Positions 7,963-16,117 of a stretch of DNA of 64,000 bases are shown here, piece by piece. A program made the translations under genes and the position numbers. The number at the start of each line of letters is the position of its first letter. Within the stretch, counting starts at the first letter, position 1. The stretch comes from Bin75 sp965223955 (lineage in GTDB: Bacteria; Nitrospirota; Nitrospiria; Nitrospirales; UBA8639): NCBI GenBank assembly GCA_965223955.1, contig OZ245029.1:1302001-1366000 (forward strand), read 5' to 3'. Under the pieces are notes generated by a model. That model made no database searches and was not told where the DNA came from. It was given only the letters and a program-made list of their open reading frames with translations.

Positions 7963-9268
7963 ACGGCTCATTACGAGCTTCCAGAACATCCTCAAAATAC
8001 CGGAGTTACGTAGCCGTGTCCTTTTTACGTTGGCAATGTTGGCTGTCTACCGGATTGGGGCTCATATTCCCACTCCGGGGATTAACAATGATGAATTGGC
8101 GGCATTCTTATTGGACCAAGGCGGAGCCCTTCTCGGGTTCCTGGATATTTTTTCCGGAGGCTCGCTATCACGGTTAACGATTTTTGCTCTGGGCATTATG
8201 CCCTATATCAGTGCTTCGATTATTCTGCAATTATTGACCGTTGTTATTCCGCATTTATCGAAGCTGGCCAAGGAGGGTGAACGAGGCAGAAAGACCATTA
8301 TTCAATATACCCGGTACGGCACCATCGGCATTGCCCTGATTCAGGGGTTCGGGATTGCCATTGGGCTCGAGGGCATGAATGGCGGTCAATACGTGTTGGA
8401 TCCGGGTTGGCCGTTTCGGTTCATGACCGTGATTACCCTGACCGCGGGAACCGCGTTCCTCATGTGGTTGGGTGAACAAATTACCGAGCGGGGGGTGGGG
8501 AACGGAATCTCCCTTATCATTTTCGCCGGGATTGTCGCCAGGCTTCCAAGCGCCGTTGCCCAAACCTTTGAGATGTACCGTGTCGGCGAACTGAGCCTGC
8601 TCTTCCTGATTCTGTTGGTTGTGAGCATGCTGGCCGTGATCACGGCCATTGTGTTTTTGGAAAGCGGAAGACGAAAGGTTCCGGTTCAATATGCCAAACG
8701 GGTCGTGGGCCGCAGGGTGTACGGGGGACAAAGTACTCATATCCCGTTGAAAATTAATACGGCTGGCGTGATCCCGCCGATCTTCGCGTCTTCGATTATT
8801 GCGTTCCCGGCCACCATTACCTCATTTATTCAGGTGCCGTGGGTACAAGCGTTTGGGGCGCACTTGGCTCCGGGGTCGGTCGTCTATACGTTGATGTACG
8901 TAAGCCTTATTATTTTCTTCTGTTTTTTCTATACGGCGGTCGTGTTGAATCCGGTCGATATGTCGGACAACATGAAAAAATATGGAGGTTTCATTCCGGG
9001 CATTCGACCGGGCCAGCGAACGGCGGATTATATTTACAAAGTTCTCACTCGGATTACGTTCGCCGGTTCCATTTATCTGGCGATCGTCTGTGTGATTCCG
9101 GAATTGTTGATTTATAAATTGAATGTTCCCTTTTATTTCGGAGGCACCTCGTTGCTGATTGTCGTAGGTGTCGGGTTGGATACCGCCCAGCAAATCGAGT
9201 CTCATATGCTGATGCGAAATTATGAAGGATTTCTGGCCAAGGGACGGTTGAAAGGCCGGAGTGGATAG
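7955..9268 (+). CDS. secY: Protein translocase subunit SecY
   Basis: SecY is the channel subunit of the SecYEG inner-membrane translocon. The start is taken at GTG 7955, inside the end of rplO, giving MLERLITSFQNILKIPELRSR, a normal SecY N-terminus; the open frame continues upstream only because it overlaps rplO. The 437-residue product has about ten hydrophobic segments, the plug-region FSGGSLSRLTIFALGIMPYI, and the conserved C-terminal GTSLLIVVGVGLDTAQQIESHM. Confidence 0.97.
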   Translation: MLERLITSFQNILKIPELRSRVLFTLAMLAVYRIGAHIPTPGINNDELAAFLLDQGGALLGFLDIFSGGSLSRLTIFALGIMPYISASIILQLLTVVIPHLSKLAKEGERGRKTIIQYTRYGTIGIALIQGFGIAIGLEGMNGGQYVLDPGWPFRFMTVITLTAGTAFLMWLGEQITERGVGNGISLIIFAGIVARLPSAVAQTFEMYRVGELSLLFLILLVVSMLAVITAIVFLESGRRKVPVQYAKRVVGRRVYGGQSTHIPLKINTAGVIPPIFASSIIAFPATITSFIQVPWVQAFGAHLAPGSVVYTLMYVSLIIFFCFFYTAVVLNPVDMSDNMKKYGGFIPGIRPGQRTADYIYKVLTRITFAGSIYLAIVCVIPELLIYKLNVPFYFGGTSLLIVVGVGLDTAQQIESHMLMRNYEGFLAKGRLKGRSG

Positions 9269-9272
9269 CAAG

Positions 9273-9920
9273 ATGCGATTGGTTTTTCTTGGTGCGCCGG
9301 GGGTGGGCAAGGGTACGCAGGCTGAAATGATGGCAGCCAAACTTGCCATTTCCAAAATTTCCACGGGAGACTTATTGCGAACGGGTGTGGCCCAAAAGAC
9401 ATCGTTGGGTCTTGAAGCACAGCAGTATATGACGCGAGGGGAGCTCGTGCCCGACAACGTGGTGATCGGCCTCGTCGCAGAAAAAATCGGTTCCCCTGAA
9501 TGCGAAAAAGGATTTATCCTTGATGGATTTCCGCGAACCATTCTTCAAGCGGATGCCTTATCTGGCATTCTTCAGAAGCAGGAGGCAGTGCTGGACCGGG
9601 TCATGTATTTCGTGATCCCCCGCGAGGAAGTGGTCAGGCGGTTGAGCGGGCGAAGAAGTTGTTCGACGTGCTCGGCGGTGTATCATATTGATTACGTTCC
9701 GCCCAAGCAGGAAGGGCGTTGCGACGAGTGTGGGGCCGCTCTTGTTCAACGCAGTGACGACAAACGGGAAACGGTGGAATCGAGGCTGATGGTGTATGAA
9801 GAGCAAACGTCTCCCTTGATTGACTATTATAAAGAGAAAGACGTGTTGGCTGAATTAGACGGCACGGGATCCGTAGAAGACGTACAGGGACGGTTACTCG
9901 CGTTGTTGGCCAGGTCGTAG
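9273..9920 (+). CDS. adk: Adenylate kinase, zinc-lid type
   Basis: Adk balances ATP, ADP and AMP. The P-loop GAPGVGKGTQ starts at about residue 7 and the LDGFPRT AMP-binding segment is present. The LID domain has four cysteines in two CxxC pairs (CSTC and CDEC), the zinc-binding lid. The start at ATG 9273 gives a standard 215-residue protein; a GTG at 9261 overlapping secY is a possible alternative. It lies between secY and map, as in many spc operons. Confidence 0.97.
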   Translation: MRLVFLGAPGVGKGTQAEMMAAKLAISKISTGDLLRTGVAQKTSLGLEAQQYMTRGELVPDNVVIGLVAEKIGSPECEKGFILDGFPRTILQADALSGILQKQEAVLDRVMYFVIPREEVVRRLSGRRSCSTCSAVYHIDYVPPKQEGRCDECGAALVQRSDDKRETVESRLMVYEEQTSPLIDYYKEKDVLAELDGTGSVEDVQGRLLALLARS

Positions 9921-9926
9921 CTCTTC

Positions 9927-10718
9927 ATGATAATGCTCAAGACCGAGGAAGAAATTGCGCTGATGGCACAGGCTTCGAAAATTGTGGCCGAAGCGCATCA
10001 GGTCCTCCAACAAGAGGTCAGGCCCGGTGTCACCACGTTGTATTTGGACGAACTTGCTGAAACGTTTATTCGTGACCACGGGGGAGTCCCGGCCTTTAAA
10101 GGGTACCGTCATTTCCCCAATACCCTGTGTGCCTCGGTGAATCATGAAGTGGTCCATGGTATTCCCTCTAGCCGGGAACTGAAAGAAGGGGATATCATCG
10201 GGCTTGACTTGGGGGCGATCTTTCATGGATTTTATGGCGATGGGGCCGTGACCGTACCCGTCGGACCCGTTTCAGACGACATTGAAACCTTGCTCAAGGT
10301 GACGGAAGAGGCGATGCATAAAGGGATTGACCAAGCACGGGTAGGGAACCGGTTGTCCGATATTGGCCATACGATTCAAAGCTACGTGGAAGCACACGGG
10401 TTTTCCGTTGTGAGGGATTTTGTGGGCCATGGGATTGGTCGGCAACTTCATGAGGACCCTCAGGTTCCCAATTATGGACGTCCGGGGCAAGGCTCGCGTC
10501 TCCAGTTCGGGATGGTGTTGGCCATTGAGCCCATGGTGAACGTTGGGGGGCCTCAGGTGAAAGTGTTGGACGATCAATGGACTGCCGTCACGAAAGATGG
10601 CAGCCTGTCGGCTCACTTTGAACATACCGTGGCGATCCAACCCGAAGGGCCGCCAACGATTCTGACGACGGTCAAGGAGCAGGTGAGCGTCATTCATAGC
10701 GACGCGGTTCAAGGCTGA
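9927..10718 (+). CDS. map: Methionine aminopeptidase type I
   Basis: This enzyme removes the initiator methionine from new proteins. It has the pita-bread fold with metal ligands in order: the Asp residues in GLDLGAIFHGFYGDGAVT, the His in GHGIGRQLHEDP, the Glu in AIEPMV and the Glu in HFEHTVAI. Length is 263 residues. The stop overlaps the infA start by one base. Confidence 0.97.
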   Translation: MIMLKTEEEIALMAQASKIVAEAHQVLQQEVRPGVTTLYLDELAETFIRDHGGVPAFKGYRHFPNTLCASVNHEVVHGIPSSRELKEGDIIGLDLGAIFHGFYGDGAVTVPVGPVSDDIETLLKVTEEAMHKGIDQARVGNRLSDIGHTIQSYVEAHGFSVVRDFVGHGIGRQLHEDPQVPNYGRPGQGSRLQFGMVLAIEPMVNVGGPQVKVLDDQWTAVTKDGSLSAHFEHTVAIQPEGPPTILTTVKEQVSVIHSDAVQG

Positions 10719-10936
10719 TGGCAAAAGCAGACATGATTGAAGTGCAAGGGGTGGTCATGGAAACGTTGCCCAATGCCATGTTCCGGGTTCAGTTAGAGAG
10801 TGGACACAAAATTTTGGCACACATTTCAGGGAAGATGCGGATGCATTTCATTCGAATTCTCCCGGGTGATAAAGTGACCGTGGAGTTGTCTCCTTATGAT
10901 CTCACGAGGGGACGGATCACCTATCGCTTCAAATAG
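10718..10936 (+). CDS. infA: Translation initiation factor IF-1
   Basis: IF-1 is a single OB-fold protein that binds the ribosomal A site during initiation. The 72-residue length is standard, with the conserved IEVQGVVMETLPNAMFRVQLE and GKMRMHFIRILPGDKVTVELSPYDLTRGRI segments. The ATG overlaps the last base of map. Confidence 0.98.
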   Translation: MAKADMIEVQGVVMETLPNAMFRVQLESGHKILAHISGKMRMHFIRILPGDKVTVELSPYDLTRGRITYRFK

Positions 10937-10955
10937 CAAGGAGAGACACGCTCTC

Positions 10956-11069
10956 ATGAAAGTCAAATCGTCCGTCAAACCGATGTGTTCAAAATGTGTT
11001 GTCTTCAGACGACGAGGTATCGTTCGGGTCCGGTGCAGTAACCCTCGTCACAAGCAGCGACAAGGGTAA
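10956..11069 (+). CDS. rpmJ: 50S ribosomal protein L36, zinc type
   Basis: This 37-residue protein begins MKVKSSVKPMC and shows the zinc ligands Cys11, Cys14, Cys27 and His32 of the C+ form of L36. A GGAGAGACACG ribosome-binding stretch precedes the ATG. It occupies the normal infA-rpmJ-rpsM position. It is too short for many ORF finders but unmistakable. Confidence 0.97.
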   Translation: MKVKSSVKPMCSKCVVFRRRGIVRVRCSNPRHKQRQG

Positions 11070-11104
11070 CGGCGCAAGCCGCGTTACGTGAAGAAGGAGG
11101 ATAC

Positions 11105-11473
11105 ATGGCTCGGATAGCAGGCGTCGATCTGCCGGTGGGCAAACGCATTGAGATTGGCTTGACCTATATTTATGGGATCGGGCCGTGGAGTGCCAGGCAG
11201 ATTTTACGAAAGACCGGCATTGATTACGCCGTGCGCGTCAAGGATCTTCGTGAAGAAGATATTGTCAAACTTCGTGAAACGATCGATAAAGACTTCACCG
11301 TGGAGGGGGATCTCCGAAAAGAGATCACTCTCAGTATTAAACGCCTGATCGATACGGGGTCGTATCGAGGTCTTCGTCATCGAAGAGGACTGCCCGTTCG
11401 TGGACAACGGACCAAAACGAATTCCCGAACCAGGAAAGGGAAGCGGGCTTCGATCGGCAGGGCTAAAAAATAA
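11105..11473 (+). CDS. rpsM: 30S ribosomal protein S13
   Basis: S13 contacts the P-site tRNA and the 50S subunit from the 30S head. The 122-residue product opens MARIAGVDLPVGKRIEIGLTYI and ends in the basic tail with GLRHRRGLPVRGQRTKTNSRTRKG. An AAGGAGG site with ideal spacing precedes the ATG. Confidence 0.98.
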   Translation: MARIAGVDLPVGKRIEIGLTYIYGIGPWSARQILRKTGIDYAVRVKDLREEDIVKLRETIDKDFTVEGDLRKEITLSIKRLIDTGSYRGLRHRRGLPVRGQRTKTNSRTRKGKRASIGRAKK

Positions 11474-11493
11474 ACAGTGATTCAGGGGACAGC

Positions 11494-11877
11494 ATGAGCG
11501 TAAAAAAAGGTCGGAAAAAAGAGAAGAAAATCGTGCAAATGGGGATTGCCCATATTCAAGCGTCTTTTAATAACACGCTTGTGACCATTACGGATATGAG
11601 CGGCAATACGGTCTCGTGGTCGAATGCGGGGGGCTTAGGCTTCAAAGGGGCCAGAAAGAGTACGCCATTTGCGGCGACGCGCGTGGGGGAGTCGGCGGGA
11701 CGAAAAGCCATGGAGCAGGGCATGCGCCAGATTGACGTCTACGTCAATGGGCCGGGATCGGGCCGTGAGTCGGCGGTGCGAGCACTGCAATCCGTGGGCT
11801 TACGGGTGAATTTGATTCGCGACGTGACCCCCATTCCCCATAATGGATGCCGGCCGCCGAAAAGACGGCGAGTGTAA
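11494..11877 (+). CDS. rpsK: 30S ribosomal protein S11
   Basis: S11 lies on the 30S platform at the mRNA exit. The 127-residue product has the core GIAHIQASFNNTLVTITDMSGN and the C-terminal segment DVTPIPHNGCRPPKRRRV, which is the family signature. It is followed by a 73-base spacer before rpsD. Confidence 0.98.
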   Translation: MSVKKGRKKEKKIVQMGIAHIQASFNNTLVTITDMSGNTVSWSNAGGLGFKGARKSTPFAATRVGESAGRKAMEQGMRQIDVYVNGPGSGRESAVRALQSVGLRVNLIRDVTPIPHNGCRPPKRRRV

Positions 11878-11950
11878 GTGGTGATTGACTCAACCTTCAG
11901 ACGTGCCAACGCAGGGTCTGAAGTTTTGCAAGAAGTGAGAGGCTAGAGAC

Positions 11951-12577
11951 GTGGCAAATTATCGTGGTCCAGTATGCAGGATTTGTCGAAGGGAAGGCGT
12001 GAAACTGTTTCTTAAAGGAACACGTTGCATGACCGACAAATGTGCGATTGAACGTCGCAGTTATCCTCCCGGTCAACATGGACAATCTCGTCCTCGTGTG
12101 ACGGATTATAGTATGCAGCTTCGTGAAAAACAGAAATTGCGCCGGATGTACGTCATCCAAGAGCGTCAGTTTCGAGGAATCTTCGAGCGCGCTGAACGTC
12201 AAGAGGGCGTGACGGGTGAAAATCTCCTGGCGCTGCTCGAGCGACGGTTGGATAACGTCGTCTACCGGATTGGATTGGCTTTTTCGCGCAAACAAGCTCG
12301 ACAGTTGGTCAATCATGGACATATTTTGGTCAATGGCCGAAAAACCGACATTCCATCGTATACGACCGCCGTGGGAGACGTGGTTCAAGTCAGACCACGG
12401 AGCCTGGAGTTGCTGGCGATTAAAGCTGCGGCGCAGGCCGCCGACAGCCAGTCGGTGGTCAACTGGATCGACTGTGACCATGATGCGTTAAAAGGGACGA
12501 TTCTGGCATTGCCGACGAAGGATGAGATTAAGGCCCCGGTCAATGAACAGATTATTGTCGAATTATATTCTCGCTAG
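11951..12577 (+). CDS. rpsD: 30S ribosomal protein S4, zinc-binding form
   Basis: S4 nucleates 30S assembly and in some bacteria represses the alpha operon. The GTG start gives a 208-residue product. Four N-terminal cysteines (Cys9, Cys12, Cys26, Cys31) form the zinc knuckle of the C+ type. The S4 RNA-binding domain is visible from about residue 95, with LERRLDNVVYRIGLAFSRKQARQLVNHGHI. It sits between rpsK and rpoA. Confidence 0.98.
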   Translation: MANYRGPVCRICRREGVKLFLKGTRCMTDKCAIERRSYPPGQHGQSRPRVTDYSMQLREKQKLRRMYVIQERQFRGIFERAERQEGVTGENLLALLERRLDNVVYRIGLAFSRKQARQLVNHGHILVNGRKTDIPSYTTAVGDVVQVRPRSLELLAIKAAAQAADSQSVVNWIDCDHDALKGTILALPTKDEIKAPVNEQIIVELYSR

Positions 12578-12647
12578 AAGTGAATAATCTGGCAACCATA
12601 CGTTAGCTGACGTTTCGGCTGTGACAGATGAGGTGAAAGGGGGCGTA

Positions 12648-13643
12648 ATGAGCAAAGGGATCAAGGATTTTCAGTTGCCTATGCGACTGGAATTGGAAAA
12701 GGAAACAGCCTCGTCCATCTATGGAAAGTTTACGGCTGAGCCATTTGAACGTGGGTTTGGGACAACGGTCGGCAACTCCTTGCGACGCGTGTTGTTGTCC
12801 TCGTTATCCGGTGCGTCCGTGACTTCTGTCAAGATCGAAGGTGCGTTTCATGAATTTTCCACCCTTCCCGGCGTCACGGAAGACGTGACCATTATCATCT
12901 TGAACATCAAGAATCTGCGTCTCAAACTTCATACCGATAAATCGAAAGCGATGCGGTTAAAGAAAAAAGGGCCGGGCGACGTTCGTGCCGCCGATATTCA
13001 GCATGACGCGGACATGACGATTTTAAACCCTGAATTGCATATCGCCACGTTGGACAAAGACGGTGTGCTTGACATGGAGTTGATCGTGAAGCCGGGACGC
13101 GGGTACGTGCCGGCTGAACGCAATAAAGAAGAAGGGCTACCCATTGGGGTTATCCCGGTCGATTCGATTTTTTCCCCGATTAAGCGGGTGAACTTTCACG
13201 TGGAAAATGCCCGTGTGGGACGTGTGACCGATTATGACAGACTGAATCTTGAGATTTGGACCGACGGAAGCATTACCCCGCAAGAGGCGATTTCCTCATC
13301 GGCATCTATTCTTCGAGAGCATTTGGCTATTTGCATTCCCAGCGAAGAAATGAAAGAAGTGGAGCATGATTCCGCTTATGAGGAAACGCAGGCCGAATTG
13401 AATAAACATCTGGTTCGAAGCGTCAATGAACTGGAACTTTCCGTGCGTGCGGCGAATTGTCTGAAAAATGCGAATATCAAAACCATCGAAGACCTCGTGC
13501 AGAAGACGGAAATAGAGATGCTGAAAACCAAAAATTTCGGAAAAAAATCTCTCAATGAAATCAAGGAAGTGTTAGCCGAAATGGGGCTGAGCTTGGGTCT
13601 CAGAAGAGAAAGTCTTGTACAGACCAACAACCAATCGCATTAA
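12648..13643 (+). CDS. rpoA: RNA polymerase alpha subunit
   Basis: The alpha subunit dimerises to start RNA polymerase assembly, and its C-terminal domain binds UP elements and activators. The start at ATG 12648 is preceded by a GGGGG-containing ribosome-binding site; a GTG at 12621 would add nine residues. The N-terminal domain includes FERGFGTTVGNSLRRVLLSS, and the C-terminal domain includes ELSVRAANCLKNANIKTI and KNFGKKSLNEIKEVLAEMGLSLG. Length is 331 residues. Confidence 0.97.
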   Translation: MSKGIKDFQLPMRLELEKETASSIYGKFTAEPFERGFGTTVGNSLRRVLLSSLSGASVTSVKIEGAFHEFSTLPGVTEDVTIIILNIKNLRLKLHTDKSKAMRLKKKGPGDVRAADIQHDADMTILNPELHIATLDKDGVLDMELIVKPGRGYVPAERNKEEGLPIGVIPVDSIFSPIKRVNFHVENARVGRVTDYDRLNLEIWTDGSITPQEAISSSASILREHLAICIPSEEMKEVEHDSAYEETQAELNKHLVRSVNELELSVRAANCLKNANIKTIEDLVQKTEIEMLKTKNFGKKSLNEIKEVLAEMGLSLGLRRESLVQTNNQSH

Positions 13644-13666
13644 CCTTTTATCAAGAGAGCCACGCT

Positions 13667-14074
13667 GTGCGTCATAGAAAAAAAGGCAGACAATTAGGGC
13701 GAAATACCAAACATCGGCACGCGATGTTCCGGAACCTTGTCACCTCGTTACTGGAACACGAACGTATTGAGACCACGGAGGCAAAAGCCAAAGAAATCCG
13801 TGGCATCACTGAGAAAATGATCACCTTGGGGAAAGACGGCTCTCTTCATGCTCGAAGGCGCGCCTTGGATTTTATCCGAAAAAAAGAGATTGTATCCAAA
13901 TTGTTCGGTGACGTTGCAGGACGATTTCGTCGCCGGCCAGGAGGGTACATCCGGATCATTCGGACAAGACGGCGACCCGGTGATGCTGCAGAACTTGTAG
14001 CCATTGAGTTGATCGAGCGCGGGCCGGTGGTCGACGACGTTCCAGAACCCGTGACCGAAGACAAGACTGCATAA
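13667..14074 (+). CDS. rplQ: 50S ribosomal protein L17
   Basis: L17 is the last gene of the alpha operon. The GTG start gives MRHRKKGRQLGRNTKHRHAMFRNLVTSLL, the family N-terminus. The product is 135 residues, with an acidic C-terminal tail beyond the core. No clear intrinsic terminator was found in the 190 bases between it and lptC, so the following genes could receive read-through. Confidence 0.97.
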   Translation: MRHRKKGRQLGRNTKHRHAMFRNLVTSLLEHERIETTEAKAKEIRGITEKMITLGKDGSLHARRRALDFIRKKEIVSKLFGDVAGRFRRRPGGYIRIIRTRRRPGDAAELVAIELIERGPVVDDVPEPVTEDKTA

Positions 14075-14264
14075 TCTTTTGCAGTTCTCCCTTCCTCAGG
14101 TGTTCGGCCGTTGGTGGGAGTTCCTGCCGTGCCGTCCTCCTCCCTGCCGCTATCTCAGCTAGAGTCGAACCGTGTTTCAGGAATATCCCTGCGACCAGTT
14201 TACTTGGTCCGGAGCGTATGGTATTCTGTTTCAGGTTCCTTCCAAGCCATTCACGTATACACGT

Positions 14265-14837
14265 ATGCCTCGCTTATGGATCCAATGGATTTTACGAGGG
14301 ATTACCCTGAGTTTGGCGGGCTTTCTCGGGTATGTTCTGATGCAGCAAATGCAGTCCAATCATCCCCTCCCCGTGCTTACGGCACCGGTTTTTGAAACGA
14401 CCGATGCCGGCCTGGAAGGTTTTGTCTACCGTCAAACCAAGGAAGGGCAGGTCCAATGGGAGGTGGAAGCGCAAAAAGCCGAAAGCCATGAGTCCGAACA
14501 GCACGTGCTGCTGAAACAGGTTCAGGTTCGGTTGTTTGACAAGGAGGGTCAAGAGCAAGAAATGCAGTTGGAGGCTGAAGAAGGAATGATTAATACGGCC
14601 AACGGCAATTTTGATCTTCGGAGTCAGGAAGAGTTGATTGCAATTGAATTGGCAAATGGCTATACAATCTTTACCCCGCACGTTCACTGGGTGGATGCGG
14701 AGCAAACCATCAGCACGGACAGGCCGGTGACCATACATGGGCATGGCTTGATCATTACGGGTATTGGTTTGATTGCAGAGTTGAAAACGGAAAAGTTAGG
14801 AGTGCTCGATGCTGTACACGTTCGGATTACGTCCTGA
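14265..14837 (+). CDS. lptC: LPS export protein LptC
   Basis: LptC is the single-pass inner-membrane component that passes lipopolysaccharide from LptBFG to LptA. The start is set at ATG 14265, giving MPRLWIQWILRG directly before a hydrophobic anchor at about residues 10-26; the frame is open to an ATG at 14172 but that extension looks non-coding. The periplasmic part has the beta-jellyroll pattern (EGFVYRQTKEGQVQWEVEAQKAE). It overlaps lptA by 29 bases and is followed by lptB. Confidence 0.88.
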   Translation: MPRLWIQWILRGITLSLAGFLGYVLMQQMQSNHPLPVLTAPVFETTDAGLEGFVYRQTKEGQVQWEVEAQKAESHESEQHVLLKQVQVRLFDKEGQEQEMQLEAEEGMINTANGNFDLRSQEELIAIELANGYTIFTPHVHWVDAEQTISTDRPVTIHGHGLIITGIGLIAELKTEKLGVLDAVHVRITS

Positions 14838-15333
14838 ATATCGCAAGCCCATCCTCATGGCGATTCTGGTGTGTGGTGTCGTCTCGGCGCAGGCAATCCC
14901 TTTCGCCTTTGCTGAAAAAAAAGAGCAAACGACGATTACGTCACAGACGATGACCGTCCAGGGAAAATCCGGACAGACGATCTTCGAAGGAACGGTGGTT
15001 CTCAAAAAAATGGACTTCGTCATGCGATCCGATCATATGGTTGTGACGTTTAAAAAAAGCGCGCAAGCTGGCAGCCGGCAAACGGAAGGGGGGACCACGC
15101 ATCAGGTTGACCGCATTGAGGCCAGCGGCAACGTGGTCATTGAGAAATCTGATGGGAAAGCGACGTGCGGGCGCGCATTGTATGACAAAGATGAAGACAA
15201 ACTCGTACTGACGGAGTCGCCGGTGGCCTGGCAAGGTGGCACAAAAATTAAGGGAGCTCAGATGACGATGTTTTTAAAGGAAGAACGAAGCATCGTCGAA
15301 GGCGGATCCCATGTGGTTATCCTCGAAGAGTAA
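14809..15333 (+). CDS. lptA: LPS transport periplasmic protein LptA
   Basis: LptA is the periplasmic bridge that carries lipopolysaccharide to the outer membrane. The 174-residue product has a signal peptide ending near FAFA-EKK (about residue 36) and the OstA-type beta-jellyroll, with TMTVQGKSGQTIFEGTVVLKK and DRIEASGNVVIEKSDGKATCGRALYD. It overlaps lptC and lies six bases before lptB, so the three are one transport unit. Confidence 0.92.
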   Translation: MLYTFGLRPEYRKPILMAILVCGVVSAQAIPFAFAEKKEQTTITSQTMTVQGKSGQTIFEGTVVLKKMDFVMRSDHMVVTFKKSAQAGSRQTEGGTTHQVDRIEASGNVVIEKSDGKATCGRALYDKDEDKLVLTESPVAWQGGTKIKGAQMTMFLKEERSIVEGGSHVVILEE

Positions 15334-15339
15334 GGGCCG

Positions 15340-16098
15340 TTGACAATCGTTGAGCCGTTACAGCCCGTCATGGCGCACTCCAGGCTTTCCGTCAAGGAAT
15401 TACGCAAAAGTTTCAAGGGACGGGATGCCGTTCAAGGCGTCTCGTTAGAAGTTGAATCAGGAGAAATTGTCGGGTTATTGGGGCCGAATGGAGCAGGAAA
15501 AACGACGATTTTCGACATGGTGGTTGGCCTTTGCCAGCCCGACTCTGGCGAGATTTTCTTAAATCACGATCCGATCACTGCCTTGCCGATGTACCAGAGG
15601 GCTCGCCGCGGTATTGGGTATCTCCCGCAAGAAGCTTCGGTTTTTCGTCGATTATCCGTTCAAGATAATATTTGTGCCGTCTTGGAGACCCTGGACCTTT
15701 CTCAGGAAGAGCGTCAGGAACGCCTGGATCGTTTATTGAACGAACTCGGGTTAGCCCATATTCGAAAAAGCAAAGCCTTCACGCTTTCCGGCGGAGAGCG
15801 GCGTCGGTTGGAAATCACGAGAGCTCTGGCCACGACTCCTCAGTTTTTGTTGTTGGATGAACCCTTCGCCGGCATTGATCCCATTGCGGTTGCCGACCTC
15901 CAAAAAATCATTCAGTCTTTGAAAAGCAAAAAAATCGGGATTTTGACGACGGATCACAACGTGCAAGAAACGCTTTCCATAACAGATCGGGCGTATATCA
16001 TTAATGAAGGAACGATTCTGGAGGCAGGGACTTCAGAAGTCATTGTCAGGAGCCCCAAGGTCAGGAAAATCTATTTAGGGGAACGCTTCAGGCTTTGA
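15340..16098 (+). CDS. lptB: LPS export ABC transporter ATP-binding protein LptB
   Basis: LptB is the ATPase that powers lipopolysaccharide extraction from the inner membrane. The Walker A motif GPNGAGKTT lies at about residues 48-56, the signature LSGGERRR at about residue 148, Walker B LLLDEP at about 170, and the H-loop TTDHN follows. The listed TTG start gives 252 residues; an ATG at 15370 would remove ten non-conserved residues. It ends 19 bases before rpoN. LptF and LptG are not in this window. Confidence 0.94.
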   Translation: MTIVEPLQPVMAHSRLSVKELRKSFKGRDAVQGVSLEVESGEIVGLLGPNGAGKTTIFDMVVGLCQPDSGEIFLNHDPITALPMYQRARRGIGYLPQEASVFRRLSVQDNICAVLETLDLSQEERQERLDRLLNELGLAHIRKSKAFTLSGGERRRLEITRALATTPQFLLLDEPFAGIDPIAVADLQKIIQSLKSKKIGILTTDHNVQETLSITDRAYIINEGTILEAGTSEVIVRSPKVRKIYLGERFRL

Positions 16099-16117
16099 AC
16101 GTTCCGGGCCTGCCTGG